Assembly: GCA_024743215.1 (NCBI GenBank)
Contig: JANSWZ010000011.1
Coordinates: 1 to 64,000 of the forward strand
Direction: 5' to 3'
DNA from: Alphaproteobacteria bacterium
GTDB lineage: Bacteria > Pseudomonadota > Alphaproteobacteria > Rhizobiales > GCA-2746425
DNA: 64,000 nt
In this document: positions 8,194 through 16,559 of the stretch, in pieces
Layout: the number at the start of each line of letters is the position of its first letter
Numbering within the stretch: position 1 is the stretch's first letter
The notes under the pieces: model-generated
The model's database searches: none
What the model saw: only the letters and a program-made list of their open reading frames with translations
Told to the model about the DNA's origin: nothing
Position numbers and translations under genes: made by a program

Positions 8194-8701
8194 GGCTCAT
8201 CTTTGCAAAATCTATAATGGCAACGGTCACACTGCTTGCCTCACCCTTGGTCGCCAGCGCCCGACTTTCCGTCATCAGCCCCAGCAATTTAGCCTTGCCC
8301 ATAGTGGCGGAAACAGCGGTGTTCGCGCCCTTCTCATCGCCCATCGCTTTCACACGGGCTTTTTCCAACTCACAGGTCAGCGCACGAATATCGGCATCCG
8401 ATACACCATGCCCAGCCGAGGCAGCGCTCGCCACTGCAGCCCTGGCCACCCCCGCCCCATCATCTGCAGCGGCAGCCTCCTGCAACTCCATAATCCGCAA
8501 AATCACATCCTGATTGCCCAGCACAGCGCTGGCCTCATGCCAGACCACCGCATCCGAAACTGCATCCGGCACATCAAACGCCGCCCTATACGCCTCCAGC
8601 GCGCGATGGGACGCCACATAAGCCACAACAAAAGCCGACTGCGCTTCCGTCAACGCCAGCCCACGCTCAAACACAGCGCCACAAATCCCGCTCTCGCTCA
8701 T
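8168..8701 (-). CDS. Phage terminase small subunit
   Basis: About 177 residues from ATG 8701 (MSESGICG); the track extends to a TTG at 8749. The N-terminal part (ALTEAQSAFVVAYVASHRALEAYRAAF) is the helix-turn-helix pattern that terminase small subunits use to recognise packaging sites. An Ala-rich helical oligomerisation region follows. It overlaps the large-subunit gene, as is normal for this pair. It is the most upstream recognisable gene of the left prophage block; no phage gene was found between it and 9 kb. Confidence 0.75.
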   Translation of the reverse strand: MSESGICGAVFERGLALTEAQSAFVVAYVASHRALEAYRAAFDVPDAVSDAVVWHEASAVLGNQDVILRIMELQEAAAADDGAGVARAAVASAASAGHGVSDADIRALTCELEKARVKAMGDEKGANTAVSATMGKAKLLGLMTESRALATKGEASSVTVAIIDFAKMSHDPDTPSQ

Positions 8702-9007
8702 AAATGGGCCTGCTTTTGCAAATTTTGGAAAACCGAGATTGGACGACAAACGTCAACCAGTACTCGCCTGGTGAAAGCCCAAATTGAAACCGTTCAAAAG
8801 TCTGGAATTTCAAACAGGTTGAACAGCTAAAAGCCTCACATCGCCTGATGATCTATTTCTTGCACAAGCCGGTTCCGGCAACAAGGCACAGGAAACAAAC
8901 ACGAGCAGCTTTTTCCCAATTTATTCAGAACCAAAACCTGCTCTGCCCGCACCTCAGAAAATCCTGAATGCAAAATGCCAGACAACCCATCACTTAGGAA
9001 ACGTGCC

Positions 9008-9174
9008 ATGAAACATCTTTTGCGCTCACCATCATCGGATCAGTCAGCCTCACAAGCGCTGCAAACGCCAGCCCCCTGTCAGACTGCTACGATCTCGTCA
9101 TCGACTTCTGTAACAAGGGCAGTCATCATGACAACGCCAGAATTCAAACTGAGGCAGACCCGCAAAAGTGCTGA
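9008..9174 (+). pseudogene. Remnant of a small secreted Cys-containing protein gene
   Basis: An ATG at 9008 with AGGAAAC upstream starts a frame that quickly turns into non-protein-like sequence. The frame one base away encodes a convincing signal peptide and start of a mature protein (SFALTIIGSVSLTSAANASP, then SDCYDLVIDFCNK) to a TGA at 9172-9174, but lacks a start. A one-base indel after the second codon would explain both. The family is unknown. The rest of 8750-9460 shows no intact gene; the minus-strand ORF at 9079-9354 looks like a shadow. Confidence 0.35.
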
Positions 9175-9463
9175 AATGACTGTCATCGCCATCCAGCCAG
9201 CTAAGAAGCCTGCTCGCAAATAAAACTCCAAAACGCAGCACCCAATGCTGCCGCACCAATGCCCGGGATGGTTCCGCCATACCGGCATTTTGGCATCGTT
9301 TGAAACTACCGAAAACTCAGAAATGTATTTTGAAAACCAAAGCTTGTTGGCCATTCACCAACTCTGCTGATCCTCTATTTATTGCAGTTACAGCGAGCTG
9401 CCGCAATAAATTTCAGACCGGAGCAGCAGCTTTTTCCGGCTTTTTGCACGCAGCCCTGTCGGC

Positions 9464-9823
9464 TCAAAGAAACAAGGAAACCACTGCCAATACCGCCGGG
9501 ATTGTCTGCACATACAGGGTCTTTTTCGTCACGCTTATTGCGCCATAAAGTCCAGCCACGGCAACGCACAGCAGAAAAAACAACGCAATTGTCACTTGCC
9601 ATTCAGCATCGGCAATCATCAGCGACCAGATCAGCCCCGCAGCCAAAAACCCATTATAAAGCCCCTGATTGGCGGCCATTGCCTTGGTCGGCCCAAACAG
9701 TTCTTTCGGCAGGCTGGAAAACACCTTCGGCCCTCGACTTTCCCAGGCAAACATCTCCATCCACACAATATAAAGATGGATAAGAGCGACCACACCGATA
9801 AGCACTTCGGACAAAATAGTCAT
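9464..9823 (-). CDS. DUF1304 family membrane protein
   Basis: A 119-residue integral membrane protein with four predicted helices. The N-terminal HLYIVWMEMFAWESRGPKVF is the family signature (H.YI...EMFAW....G..VF), and NQGLYNGFLAAGLIW in the second helix is also typical. The family is small, widespread and of unknown biochemical role. It lies alone, about 45 bases downstream of the 3' end of the methyltransferase gene on the same strand, and could be an extension of that operon. Confidence 0.85.
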   Translation of the reverse strand: MTILSEVLIGVVALIHLYIVWMEMFAWESRGPKVFSSLPKELFGPTKAMAANQGLYNGFLAAGLIWSLMIADAEWQVTIALFFLLCVAVAGLYGAISVTKKTLYVQTIPAVLAVVSLFL

Positions 9824-9868
9824 AACAACCCCTGCAATTTGGTTTCAGTCAGCTAAGCCCAGAACGTC

Positions 9869-10423
9869 TCAGCGCCGACGTTCCACCACAAGCAAATCCG
9901 GCGCTGGCTTGCGTGAGTTGATCCGTTGATACCGGCTTACCGCAAAATCATCCTCCAGATTCTGCGCAAAGGCCAGCACATTCCGCGCCTCTTCCCCGCC
10001 GCCAGCATGGCCGGGATACAGCACAATCGTCATTAAACCACCAACGCTCAGCAACGCCAAAATCTGCTGCACCGCCGCCAATGTGGTTTCAGAACCGGTC
10101 ATGACTGTCTTGTCCGTACCCGGCAGATATCCCAGATTAAACATAGCTGCAGCCAGCCTGACAGTCTCTCCATCAAGATGCGCCGCCAGCGTCTCATGTC
10201 CTGCATGCACAAGCCTGACATGAAGTCGCTCACCCAAACGGGCAGTTGTGTGTTCCAATGCAGCTTTTTGAACATCAAACCCGATTACCTGCCCGGTTGG
10301 TCCAACCTGATCCGCCAAAAACAAGGTGTCATGCCCGTTCCCGACCGTCGCATCGACAACAACATCGCCCTCTTTCAGCCTTTGCCTCAGCAACAACTGA
10401 GCCATCTCAGTCGCCCGCAGCAT
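9869..10423 (-). CDS. MnmM/YtqB-like SAM-dependent methyltransferase (rRNA_methylase family)
   Basis: A 184-residue Rossmann methyltransferase. Motif I is VVDATVGNGHDTLFLA, with the acidic GFDVQ at the next strand, then AAAMFNLGYLPG and the active-site-like VLYPGHAGGGEEA. This is the pattern of the rRNA_methylase family that includes Bacillus YtqB, shown to be MnmM, which methylates 5-aminomethyl-2-thiouridine at the tRNA wobble position. The ATG overlaps the stop of the FAD-oxidoreductase gene by one base (TGATG), so they are coupled. That neighbour may supply the preceding oxidation step. Family assignment is strong; the tRNA substrate is by homology. Confidence 0.78.
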   Translation of the reverse strand: MLRATEMAQLLLRQRLKEGDVVVDATVGNGHDTLFLADQVGPTGQVIGFDVQKAALEHTTARLGERLHVRLVHAGHETLAAHLDGETVRLAAAMFNLGYLPGTDKTVMTGSETTLAAVQQILALLSVGGLMTIVLYPGHAGGGEEARNVLAFAQNLEDDFAVSRYQRINSRKPAPDLLVVERRR

Positions 10424-11484
10424 CAGGCGGGATCTCCCGGCTTTGCATATTGCTGCACATCAAATTCCGCAGGCACCGGGCTTCCTGTCACCAGACATTC
10501 GCAAAAAAGGTGGGCAAACCAGGGCCCGTGCAACGATCCTTTGGAACCAAGCGCGTTGAAAAAACCCAATTGCGAATGGGTGGGATGAAACCCGATCAAA
10601 GCTTTGCTTTCCTTCACAATGGGCCGCACAGCCGCCTCATGATTGATGACCTCATAGGGCACATGAAAAAAGGATTTCAGCTTCTCTTCCAGCACCAAAC
10701 CGGCAGCCGCGTCAGGCACATCATCCAACTGTGCCCAATCATAGCTCGCCCCAAGGCGAAACACGAAAGGGTCCTCTGTCGGGGCAAGCCACATACCACG
10801 GTGCAGGCTGTAAGCAGGAACAGGGGCGTCAAACCGTAACGTCAGAATGTCACCCTTGGCCCCATTGAAAGGCACGAACCCGAAATACGGGTTGGCCGCA
10901 GCCCCATAGCCTTCGCACGACACCACATAACGCGCTGCATGCCCCAAAACGCTCACCGCATCTGCATCATAAAACACGTCTCGATGCCAATCCACCGTGG
11001 TCTGCTCAACGGTCAGCAATCCTCGGGCAGCGTCCAGAAATGCCGCCACATCCAACTGAGCCGCTTTCATGGAAAAACCGCCGCCGGATGTATCCGCAAC
11101 ATTTTCCGGCAATAGCGCATCCACAGCCTCATCTGACAGATGTGCACAAAATTTCGGGTCAGCGCGCCGTTTTTCAAAAACCGCCTGCTCCGCCTCTTTG
11201 GTAAACAACCGCACGGCCTTGCGATCATGGAAAAAGCTGCGTTGAGACTGATCTTCAATCTGTCCATAAAAGCTGCGCGCATAGGGCAAAAACTCGTCCA
11301 CCCGCCAACTCACAGTCAATCGCTGACCGGTGATAGGTGTCATCAAGCCGGCAGCTATTTTCGAGGCCGTTACCGGTTTCCCGGAATCCAATACCAGCAC
11401 GCGCTGTCCTGCTGCCTGCAGATGCAGCGCCAGATTTGTGCCGGCCAACCCTTGCCCGATAATGACCACATCAAATGCGGCCAT
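10423..11484 (-). CDS. FAD-dependent oxidoreductase (DAO fold), possible tRNA-modification oxidase
   Basis: A 353-residue protein. The N-terminal dinucleotide-binding motif is VVIIGQGLAGTNLALHL, followed by VLVLDSG and a conserved ASKIAAGLMTPITGQRL. The C-terminal GFHPTHSQLGFFNALGSKGSL is the second FAD contact. This is the D-amino-acid-oxidase fold also used by the MnmC oxidase domain and by Bacillus YurR (MnmL), which remove the carboxymethyl group from cmnm5U. The coupling to an MnmM-like methyltransferase (one-base overlap) makes a tRNA role attractive. Overlaps at both ends place it in a three-gene operon. A general amino-acid oxidase is the alternative. Confidence 0.7.
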   Translation of the reverse strand: MAAFDVVIIGQGLAGTNLALHLQAAGQRVLVLDSGKPVTASKIAAGLMTPITGQRLTVSWRVDEFLPYARSFYGQIEDQSQRSFFHDRKAVRLFTKEAEQAVFEKRRADPKFCAHLSDEAVDALLPENVADTSGGGFSMKAAQLDVAAFLDAARGLLTVEQTTVDWHRDVFYDADAVSVLGHAARYVVSCEGYGAAANPYFGFVPFNGAKGDILTLRFDAPVPAYSLHRGMWLAPTEDPFVFRLGASYDWAQLDDVPDAAAGLVLEEKLKSFFHVPYEVINHEAAVRPIVKESKALIGFHPTHSQLGFFNALGSKGSLHGPWFAHLFCECLVTGSPVPAEFDVQQYAKPGDPA

Positions 11485-12677
11485 CAGCTTGCAACTTTCT
11501 GAAGCGCTTCATCGCTGCGCCGTGTGGCCATCAGCACCGCAAAAGCCGCAACAGTCCCAAGAGAGGCCAGTTGAATAGCCGTCCGAAAATCATAAAAATG
11601 GGCGATCAATCCCATGGATGAGCTTGCAATCAGCCCACCCAAAAACAGGCCGTTCATGTAGAGCGACGTCGCCCTTGCCATGCGCCCCGCGGCAAAACTT
11701 TGCACAAAGGTAATGCCCACTCCGGCAAAGATTCCGTAGTAAAGCCCTTCCAGAGCAGAACCGATAATCATGGTGGTTAGATTGGAGACAGAAGACAGCA
11801 CCAAAAACGCCACAAGGCCCAGCACAGCTGCACCCAAAAGCGCATTACGCGCTCCCACCCACCCGATCAAAACAGGTGCACTCAAGATGGCGACAATCTC
11901 CACAAACGTCTTCACCGAAAAGGAAAGCCCAGGCGCAAAAGTCGGCAAACCAACTTCCTGAATGTAGAACAATGGCAGCGCATTGCTGCACAGAATATGT
12001 GCCAGCGAAAAACAGAAGCACGCAAAGGCCGCATACCAGAGTGGCCGATTGAAAGCCTCTGGTTCGGCGGCTGTCGCAACACCGGGTGCGGCTCGCGGTT
12101 CCACAGCAAAATCCGCTGGCATTACAAAATACCATAGAATAAGCCACAACGCTGCCATCACCAAAGCCACTTTAAAAACAGCAACATGCCCGAATTGTCC
12201 TGCCACAAAAAATGCCAAAGCCGGAGAAACCATCCACCCAAGAGACGTCATCGACCGCAAATAGGAATTGTAGCGCACAATGTTCAGCCCTTCGCGCTCC
12301 GCATAGAGCCGGCCGAAACTGTACATTGTGGAAAGTGCGGCTGATGCAACGCCAAAACACAGAAAAGCGACGCTCACCAGAACCCAGTAGGATTGCACAA
12401 TCAAAATAGCGCAATTGGCGATGAAGAAAGCTATAATGCAGACCAGCACAAGCGGTGCAACGCGCCGCCCCTGATCAATCCACTCGCCGAACCGACGGTT
12501 TACAAACAACGCCACGACCAGTGTCATGGCAGAGTAAACACTGATCATCCAGGGGTCTTTTCCAAGCCCCTCGACAATGTAGACACCCATGAACGGAACA
12601 ATGGCTGATGTGGACATGACACCGACCAGCAACAACACAAGCGTCCAAATTGCCCTATGATTCTGAATCGCCATCAT
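11484..12677 (-). CDS. MFS transporter, sugar-efflux (SET) type
   Basis: A 397-residue, twelve-helix transporter. The N-terminal half (VGVMSTSAIVPFMGVYIVEGLG) and the loop RFGEWIDQGRR are typical of the SET/sugar-efflux branch of the major facilitator family, with a cytosolic linker near residues 190-215. It is first in the operon; its stop overlaps the FAD-oxidoreductase start by one base. The substrate cannot be told. The start is the first of two adjacent ATGs (12677, 12674); no strong ribosome site is visible. Confidence 0.8.
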   Translation of the reverse strand: MMAIQNHRAIWTLVLLLVGVMSTSAIVPFMGVYIVEGLGKDPWMISVYSAMTLVVALFVNRRFGEWIDQGRRVAPLVLVCIIAFFIANCAILIVQSYWVLVSVAFLCFGVASAALSTMYSFGRLYAEREGLNIVRYNSYLRSMTSLGWMVSPALAFFVAGQFGHVAVFKVALVMAALWLILWYFVMPADFAVEPRAAPGVATAAEPEAFNRPLWYAAFACFCFSLAHILCSNALPLFYIQEVGLPTFAPGLSFSVKTFVEIVAILSAPVLIGWVGARNALLGAAVLGLVAFLVLSSVSNLTTMIIGSALEGLYYGIFAGVGITFVQSFAAGRMARATSLYMNGLFLGGLIASSSMGLIAHFYDFRTAIQLASLGTVAAFAVLMATRRSDEALQKVAS

Positions 12678-13168
12678 AAGGGGTCATCTATCAGAAATTG
12701 CGGTGATACGTCAGCCCCATCAGGGACATTACAATGCAGTAGATGCCTTAACGCTGTCTGCAAAAGTCAGATGCAGCCTGCCAGACAGCACCATTTCTGA
12801 TCTGATTTTCAAAACAGGTCACCGTGCCAAGACCGACAGGTGTGCGCGCGCAAAGCCGCGCAGCATTTTCCGGCACCCACCCGGTTTGGTAACCATTGGC
12901 ACTGCCACAAGTCTGGATGCGATCATCCCGGATACGATCGTCATTGTACGATTTTCGGCGAAACCATCATTTTACCCCTGCACCATACTCACCTGCCTGC
13001 AATTTGCTCAACGGAATGAGTTCCTTACTCCTTATGAAATGTTAGGGCATTTCTGAACGTAACATGAACGCGCCCTTCGCCTTTGGTTCAGGTGCTTGAC
13101 CTTAACAACCTTTCAAAAGCGACAGTCAGGTTGAGTGGCAAACAGCCACCAAAGTTTGAGGGGATAAC
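12678..13168. other. Intergenic region between divergent MFS and secreted-protein genes
   Basis: About 490 bases with no convincing gene. The 117-residue plus-strand ORF here (12703-13056) has no family resemblance, a Cys/Arg-rich composition and no ribosome site. The region must hold both divergent promoters. A GAGGGG ribosome site sits just before the 13169 ATG. Confidence 0.5.
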
Positions 13169-14182
13169 ATGAAAAACGTCATCACAATCATCACGAAACA
13201 GAGCCGTTATTTGCTGGCCTCGTTTGTCTTTCTTGGCCTGGGAGCCAGTGGTGCCAGTGCCGCGTCTTTAGCAGGCCAATGGCTTCAAACCGGATCCAAT
13301 GCCGGTTATTGCGGTGACTGCAGTGTGACCATTGAGCGCACGTCCAGCTTTTCGCCAATGCTTCAAATCACCGCCAACAACGGGTGGAGCGCACAGGTGA
13401 CACTATCCGGTTACGGAACCGAAACCGCCAACGGGTTCGGTCGTTGGGACCGAGCGGTCGCAGGACAATATGCCGGGCATGTTTTCCAACTCAGCCTCCA
13501 GACAAGTGGAAGCACTCTGAAACTGAATATGCAGCATATGGATCCGGCGTTGTCGGGCACCGTAACGGCCACTTTCAGCAAACGCCAGCATGCAGCCAGC
13601 AACAATAATCCGCAGCCTGATATCAACTATCCTTATCAGGCTTCTTCCTGGGGTGGCATTGTCCGCACCGGTCCTGGAATGCATTTCGACCGCATCACCA
13701 GCCTGTTTGAAAAAGAAGCCATCACAATCGTTTCCCGAACCAGCGAAATGATGAATGGTTACCCCTGGATGCAAGTGAAATACAGGGATAGTCAATATGG
13801 TTACCAGTGGGGCGGCATTATCTGCGCCACAGACCACCCACGTTCTGAACTGCACGAGTTGTGTTACGCGTCCCAACAACAGCAGGATGAACATCAGTCA
13901 ACAACTTTGCCACGCGAAACCGCCCGCTACCAATGCAATGATGGGTCTGTCATGGACGTGCGCCTGGACAACCGCGCCGCCGAGACTCTCGCAGTAGTCA
14001 AACGCGATGGCGTTTCAGATTATCTGGTTCGAATTGTTTCCGCATCAGGTTCTCTTTATTCTAATGGCATCATTGACCTGCATACTAAGTCGGATTCTGC
14101 CCTTTTGAGCGAAAATGCTGACACACTTCAATGCCATGTCATCGACGATTTGGCTGACTTCAACTTTTCGTCGAACCGTTAA
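13169..14182 (+). CDS. Secreted protein with SH3-like domain and possible MliC-like C-terminus
   Basis: A 337-residue exported protein. A signal peptide (about 1-31, ending GASAAS) is followed by a beta-rich N-terminal domain with a Cys pair (YCGDCSV). A bacterial SH3 domain lies at about 158-220 (GGIVRTGPGMHFDRI, WMQVKYRD, YQWGGIIC). The C-terminal part (ARYQCNDGSVMDVRL) resembles the lysozyme-inhibitor MliC fold. SH3 domains of this type bind cell-wall peptides, so a periplasmic envelope role is likely. GAGGGG precedes the ATG. It ends before a strong hairpin. Confidence 0.65.
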   Translation: MKNVITIITKQSRYLLASFVFLGLGASGASAASLAGQWLQTGSNAGYCGDCSVTIERTSSFSPMLQITANNGWSAQVTLSGYGTETANGFGRWDRAVAGQYAGHVFQLSLQTSGSTLKLNMQHMDPALSGTVTATFSKRQHAASNNNPQPDINYPYQASSWGGIVRTGPGMHFDRITSLFEKEAITIVSRTSEMMNGYPWMQVKYRDSQYGYQWGGIICATDHPRSELHELCYASQQQQDEHQSTTLPRETARYQCNDGSVMDVRLDNRAAETLAVVKRDGVSDYLVRIVSASGSLYSNGIIDLHTKSDSALLSENADTLQCHVIDDLADFNFSSNR

Positions 14183-14202
14183 TCTTGTAGACTAAATCAA
14201 GG

Positions 14203-14243
14203 GTTTTGCCGGTGTGTTGTGTTTGACAACACTTCGGCAAAAC
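14203..14243. terminator. Strong hairpin between convergent genes
   Basis: GTTTTGCCG pairs with CGGCAAAAC, and inside it GTGTTGT pairs with ACAACAC around a short loop. No T-run follows on either strand, but the position between the convergent secreted-protein gene and the DUF1513 gene suits a bidirectional terminator. Confidence 0.6.
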
Positions 14244-14351
14244 GCTTCACACCAGTTCAATCAACAGCTGCAACTGGCGCCTGGTCCTGACGGCCAGGGT
14301 GGCGGATAGCTGGCAGGACTACTCACCCATTGGCAGCTTCAATTGCCCTGG

Positions 14352-15452
14352 TCAGATGAATTTCGCACTAAGGTGATTGTCCCAGCCAAGCTCTGAGGTA
14401 CGATCACCAACAACGCCGCTGCCAGTGGAAAAGCAAAATTTGCTCCCGTGGCCCTCGACACCGCAAACGTCGGTCATGTGTCTCGTCTCAAGAATGCTAC
14501 CGCTTTTGGCATCTAACACATGGGCAACATGTCCACGCGGCGAGGAAATGGCAATCTGACCATTGGTCCTGTTGGCCGCAATGGATCCCACATAACCGCG
14601 AAGACTTGCCAGAACCGAGTCCGGCAGTTCAACAGTCGAAAAAGCACCGCTGGCAAAGGAAACGCGACCGACCAGCGGAACCAACTGCGTTTGATCACCT
14701 TCATTCTGACAAGCAAACCAGACCGTATCTTCATCAAGCATGGTCAGATGCCTGATCGACAATTGATGAAGTTCTGTGGGCAGCCTGTATTGCGCTCTCA
14801 GATCACCAGTGAGCAAGTCAATATAACTCAGATTTGGCTGCATCGTTGGTATGTTCAGCTTGGTACGGAAAAACTCAGGATGTGTCTCAATACCGCCATT
14901 GGCAACCACAAGGGTGCGGCCATCTGGCAGGAGGTTCATGTCGTGTGGCCCCAGACCATGAGATTCCAACTCACCGATACGTTCAAACCCGGCAGACGCA
15001 TCATAGATTCCGATCGTGCCACGCGGAGCCTCATAGTCATTTTCCGTTGCATAGAGCAGTCGCCCATCAACTGAGAACACACCATGACCGTAAAAATGTC
15101 TGCCCTGCGGAGCGTGAAAGACAGTTGGTGCACTCTTGGAATCAGCCCGAATGACGGCTCCAAATATCCCTGGACGTCGTGCAAATACGACCATCAAATT
15201 GTTGTCGGGACTCCAGACCACATCATGCCCACGGCCAGGCAAATCATACTGGTGAACGACATCCCCACCTTCGGTGAGGGTGGCAATGCCAAAACCGCCA
15301 TCTTGTGATCGATAGGCGGATGCAAAAACCGCATCCGAAACATCCAGCGCCATCGCCGCTTTTGGTGAAAGCGCACCCAGAAGCAAGCATCCGGTGGATT
15401 TCAGGAAAGAACGCCGATCAATGAGCCCTGTTGATCCGGCATTTTTCATCAA
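14352..15452 (-). CDS. DUF1513 Tat-exported beta-propeller-like protein of the imelysin cluster
   Basis: A 366-residue periplasmic protein. The N-terminus has a Tat signal (DRRSFLKSTGCLLLGAL). The body contains repeated beta-blade patterns (GHDVVWSPDN, GVFSVDGRLLYATEND, GPHDMNLLPDGRTLVVANG) typical of DUF1513. The family is almost always encoded with imelysin and di-heme oxidoreductase genes and is thought to act in periplasmic iron handling; the biochemical role is unproven. It is last of four minus-strand genes and overlaps the upstream imelysin gene by 4 bases (ATGA). Confidence 0.85.
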   Translation of the reverse strand: MMKNAGSTGLIDRRSFLKSTGCLLLGALSPKAAMALDVSDAVFASAYRSQDGGFGIATLTEGGDVVHQYDLPGRGHDVVWSPDNNLMVVFARRPGIFGAVIRADSKSAPTVFHAPQGRHFYGHGVFSVDGRLLYATENDYEAPRGTIGIYDASAGFERIGELESHGLGPHDMNLLPDGRTLVVANGGIETHPEFFRTKLNIPTMQPNLSYIDLLTGDLRAQYRLPTELHQLSIRHLTMLDEDTVWFACQNEGDQTQLVPLVGRVSFASGAFSTVELPDSVLASLRGYVGSIAANRTNGQIAISSPRGHVAHVLDAKSGSILETRHMTDVCGVEGHGSKFCFSTGSGVVGDRTSELGWDNHLSAKFI

Positions 15453-16558
15453 TCACCATCCAGCGATGAAAAACCCGCAGACAGCCCAAATATCGGTTTG
15501 ATCATATCACGCGTTATCGTAAGCATACTGTCAACCACGAGGCCCGCATAGGTCAGGCGATCATAAGTCTCTTCTTCGGATAAAACCGTCTGAAGCGGCA
15601 TATCCAGGTTAGACAAAGCGCGTTTTGCATTTCCCAGTTCAAAGCTGAGGCTTGAGATAATACGCCGATCATCCCCCGCAACCAGCTCTTCAAGTTGGCC
15701 AGTTTTGATGACAGCCTCAAACCCTTCAAGATTGGCCTTTAAAGACGGTATCGAATTTTCAGAGCGCCAGAACAAAGCAGATTTTGGCCTTGCGCTTGCC
15801 ATGTCATCACGCAAAACCGGATCAAGTCGCTGATGAGACACGATTTCAAACCCGTCTTCCAAGATCCCCAGCACTGCTGAAAACTGCTCGGCTTCATCAC
15901 GAAAAAGCGCATTCGTCGGTGATGGGTTCAACCAGATTTGGGCAATACTGGTGTCACCTTCCGCCTGCCACAGATTGTTCAGCTCTCCAGCAAGCTGAGC
16001 CACAGCGCTCGCGACAGCCATAGCATAAGCACAGCGATGGCTGTCTGTAGCGACCAGCTCTATCTCGGCATCATCAGAGAAAAGCGTGTATTCCAATGCC
16101 AAAAGGCCCTGAACCGCGACACTTTTTTGCACAAGCAATTCCGGTTCAAGCACAGTCGTGTCAGCCGCCCGGATGATATCACGAACCTGCTTCAGCCCAC
16201 GCCCGCGCCTGTCCGGCCAAAACAGCATACGTTCAAGCCGGTTGTCTGCACTCAAAGGTCCAAGCCTTATAAACTCAACCCGGCCCCAACGCGCCACAAG
16301 TCCGTCAAAAGCTTCGTGAACGTCGGAATATCCGGCTTTTGTTGGTGTTTCACAATAGGTTTTCAACTGCTGCGACATGGTCGCGGCACTCCGCTCCAGA
16401 TCAGCAAAACCAGGCCGGATAACGGTGGTGACCAAAGTGGTCACCATATCTGTAGCATTCAACTGCTCAATGTCTTTCCCAACGGCGATTGGCAAAGGCG
16501 CTAGCAACAGACAAACCGACACAGCAAGATATCTTGCAAAACAATTGGCAAAACTCAT
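15449..16558 (-). CDS. Imelysin-family periplasmic protein (second copy)
   Basis: About 369 residues from ATG 16558, one base after the stop of the di-heme gene (TGAGATG). A signal peptide (VCLLLAPLPIAVGK) is followed by a helical imelysin domain. LLALEYTLF is in the place where the family has its G.H..E-type motif; here the His is missing, as in the shorter imelysin-like paralogues of this cluster. Imelysins are helical-bundle proteins linked to iron or metal uptake. The track start at 16582 is a TTG inside the upstream gene, so I prefer the shorter form. Confidence 0.82.
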   Translation of the reverse strand: MSFANCFARYLAVSVCLLLAPLPIAVGKDIEQLNATDMVTTLVTTVIRPGFADLERSAATMSQQLKTYCETPTKAGYSDVHEAFDGLVARWGRVEFIRLGPLSADNRLERMLFWPDRRGRGLKQVRDIIRAADTTVLEPELLVQKSVAVQGLLALEYTLFSDDAEIELVATDSHRCAYAMAVASAVAQLAGELNNLWQAEGDTSIAQIWLNPSPTNALFRDEAEQFSAVLGILEDGFEIVSHQRLDPVLRDDMASARPKSALFWRSENSIPSLKANLEGFEAVIKTGQLEELVAGDDRRIISSLSFELGNAKRALSNLDMPLQTVLSEEETYDRLTYAGLVVDSMLTITRDMIKPIFGLSAGFSSLDGD

Positions 16559-16559
16559 C

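Noticed and set aside
1-8701. Gene transfer agent cluster
   Set aside because: The scaffold/Bbp19/coat arrangement is podovirus-like, not the conserved RcGTA order of portal, protease and HK97-type capsid.
9079-9354. 91-residue minus-strand ORF with hydrophobic stretches
   Set aside because: No family resemblance and no ribosome site; the plus-strand signal-peptide-like frame is a better explanation for the region.
12703-13056. 117-residue plus-strand ORF
   Set aside because: No ribosome site, atypical composition, no familiar motif; treated as intergenic.
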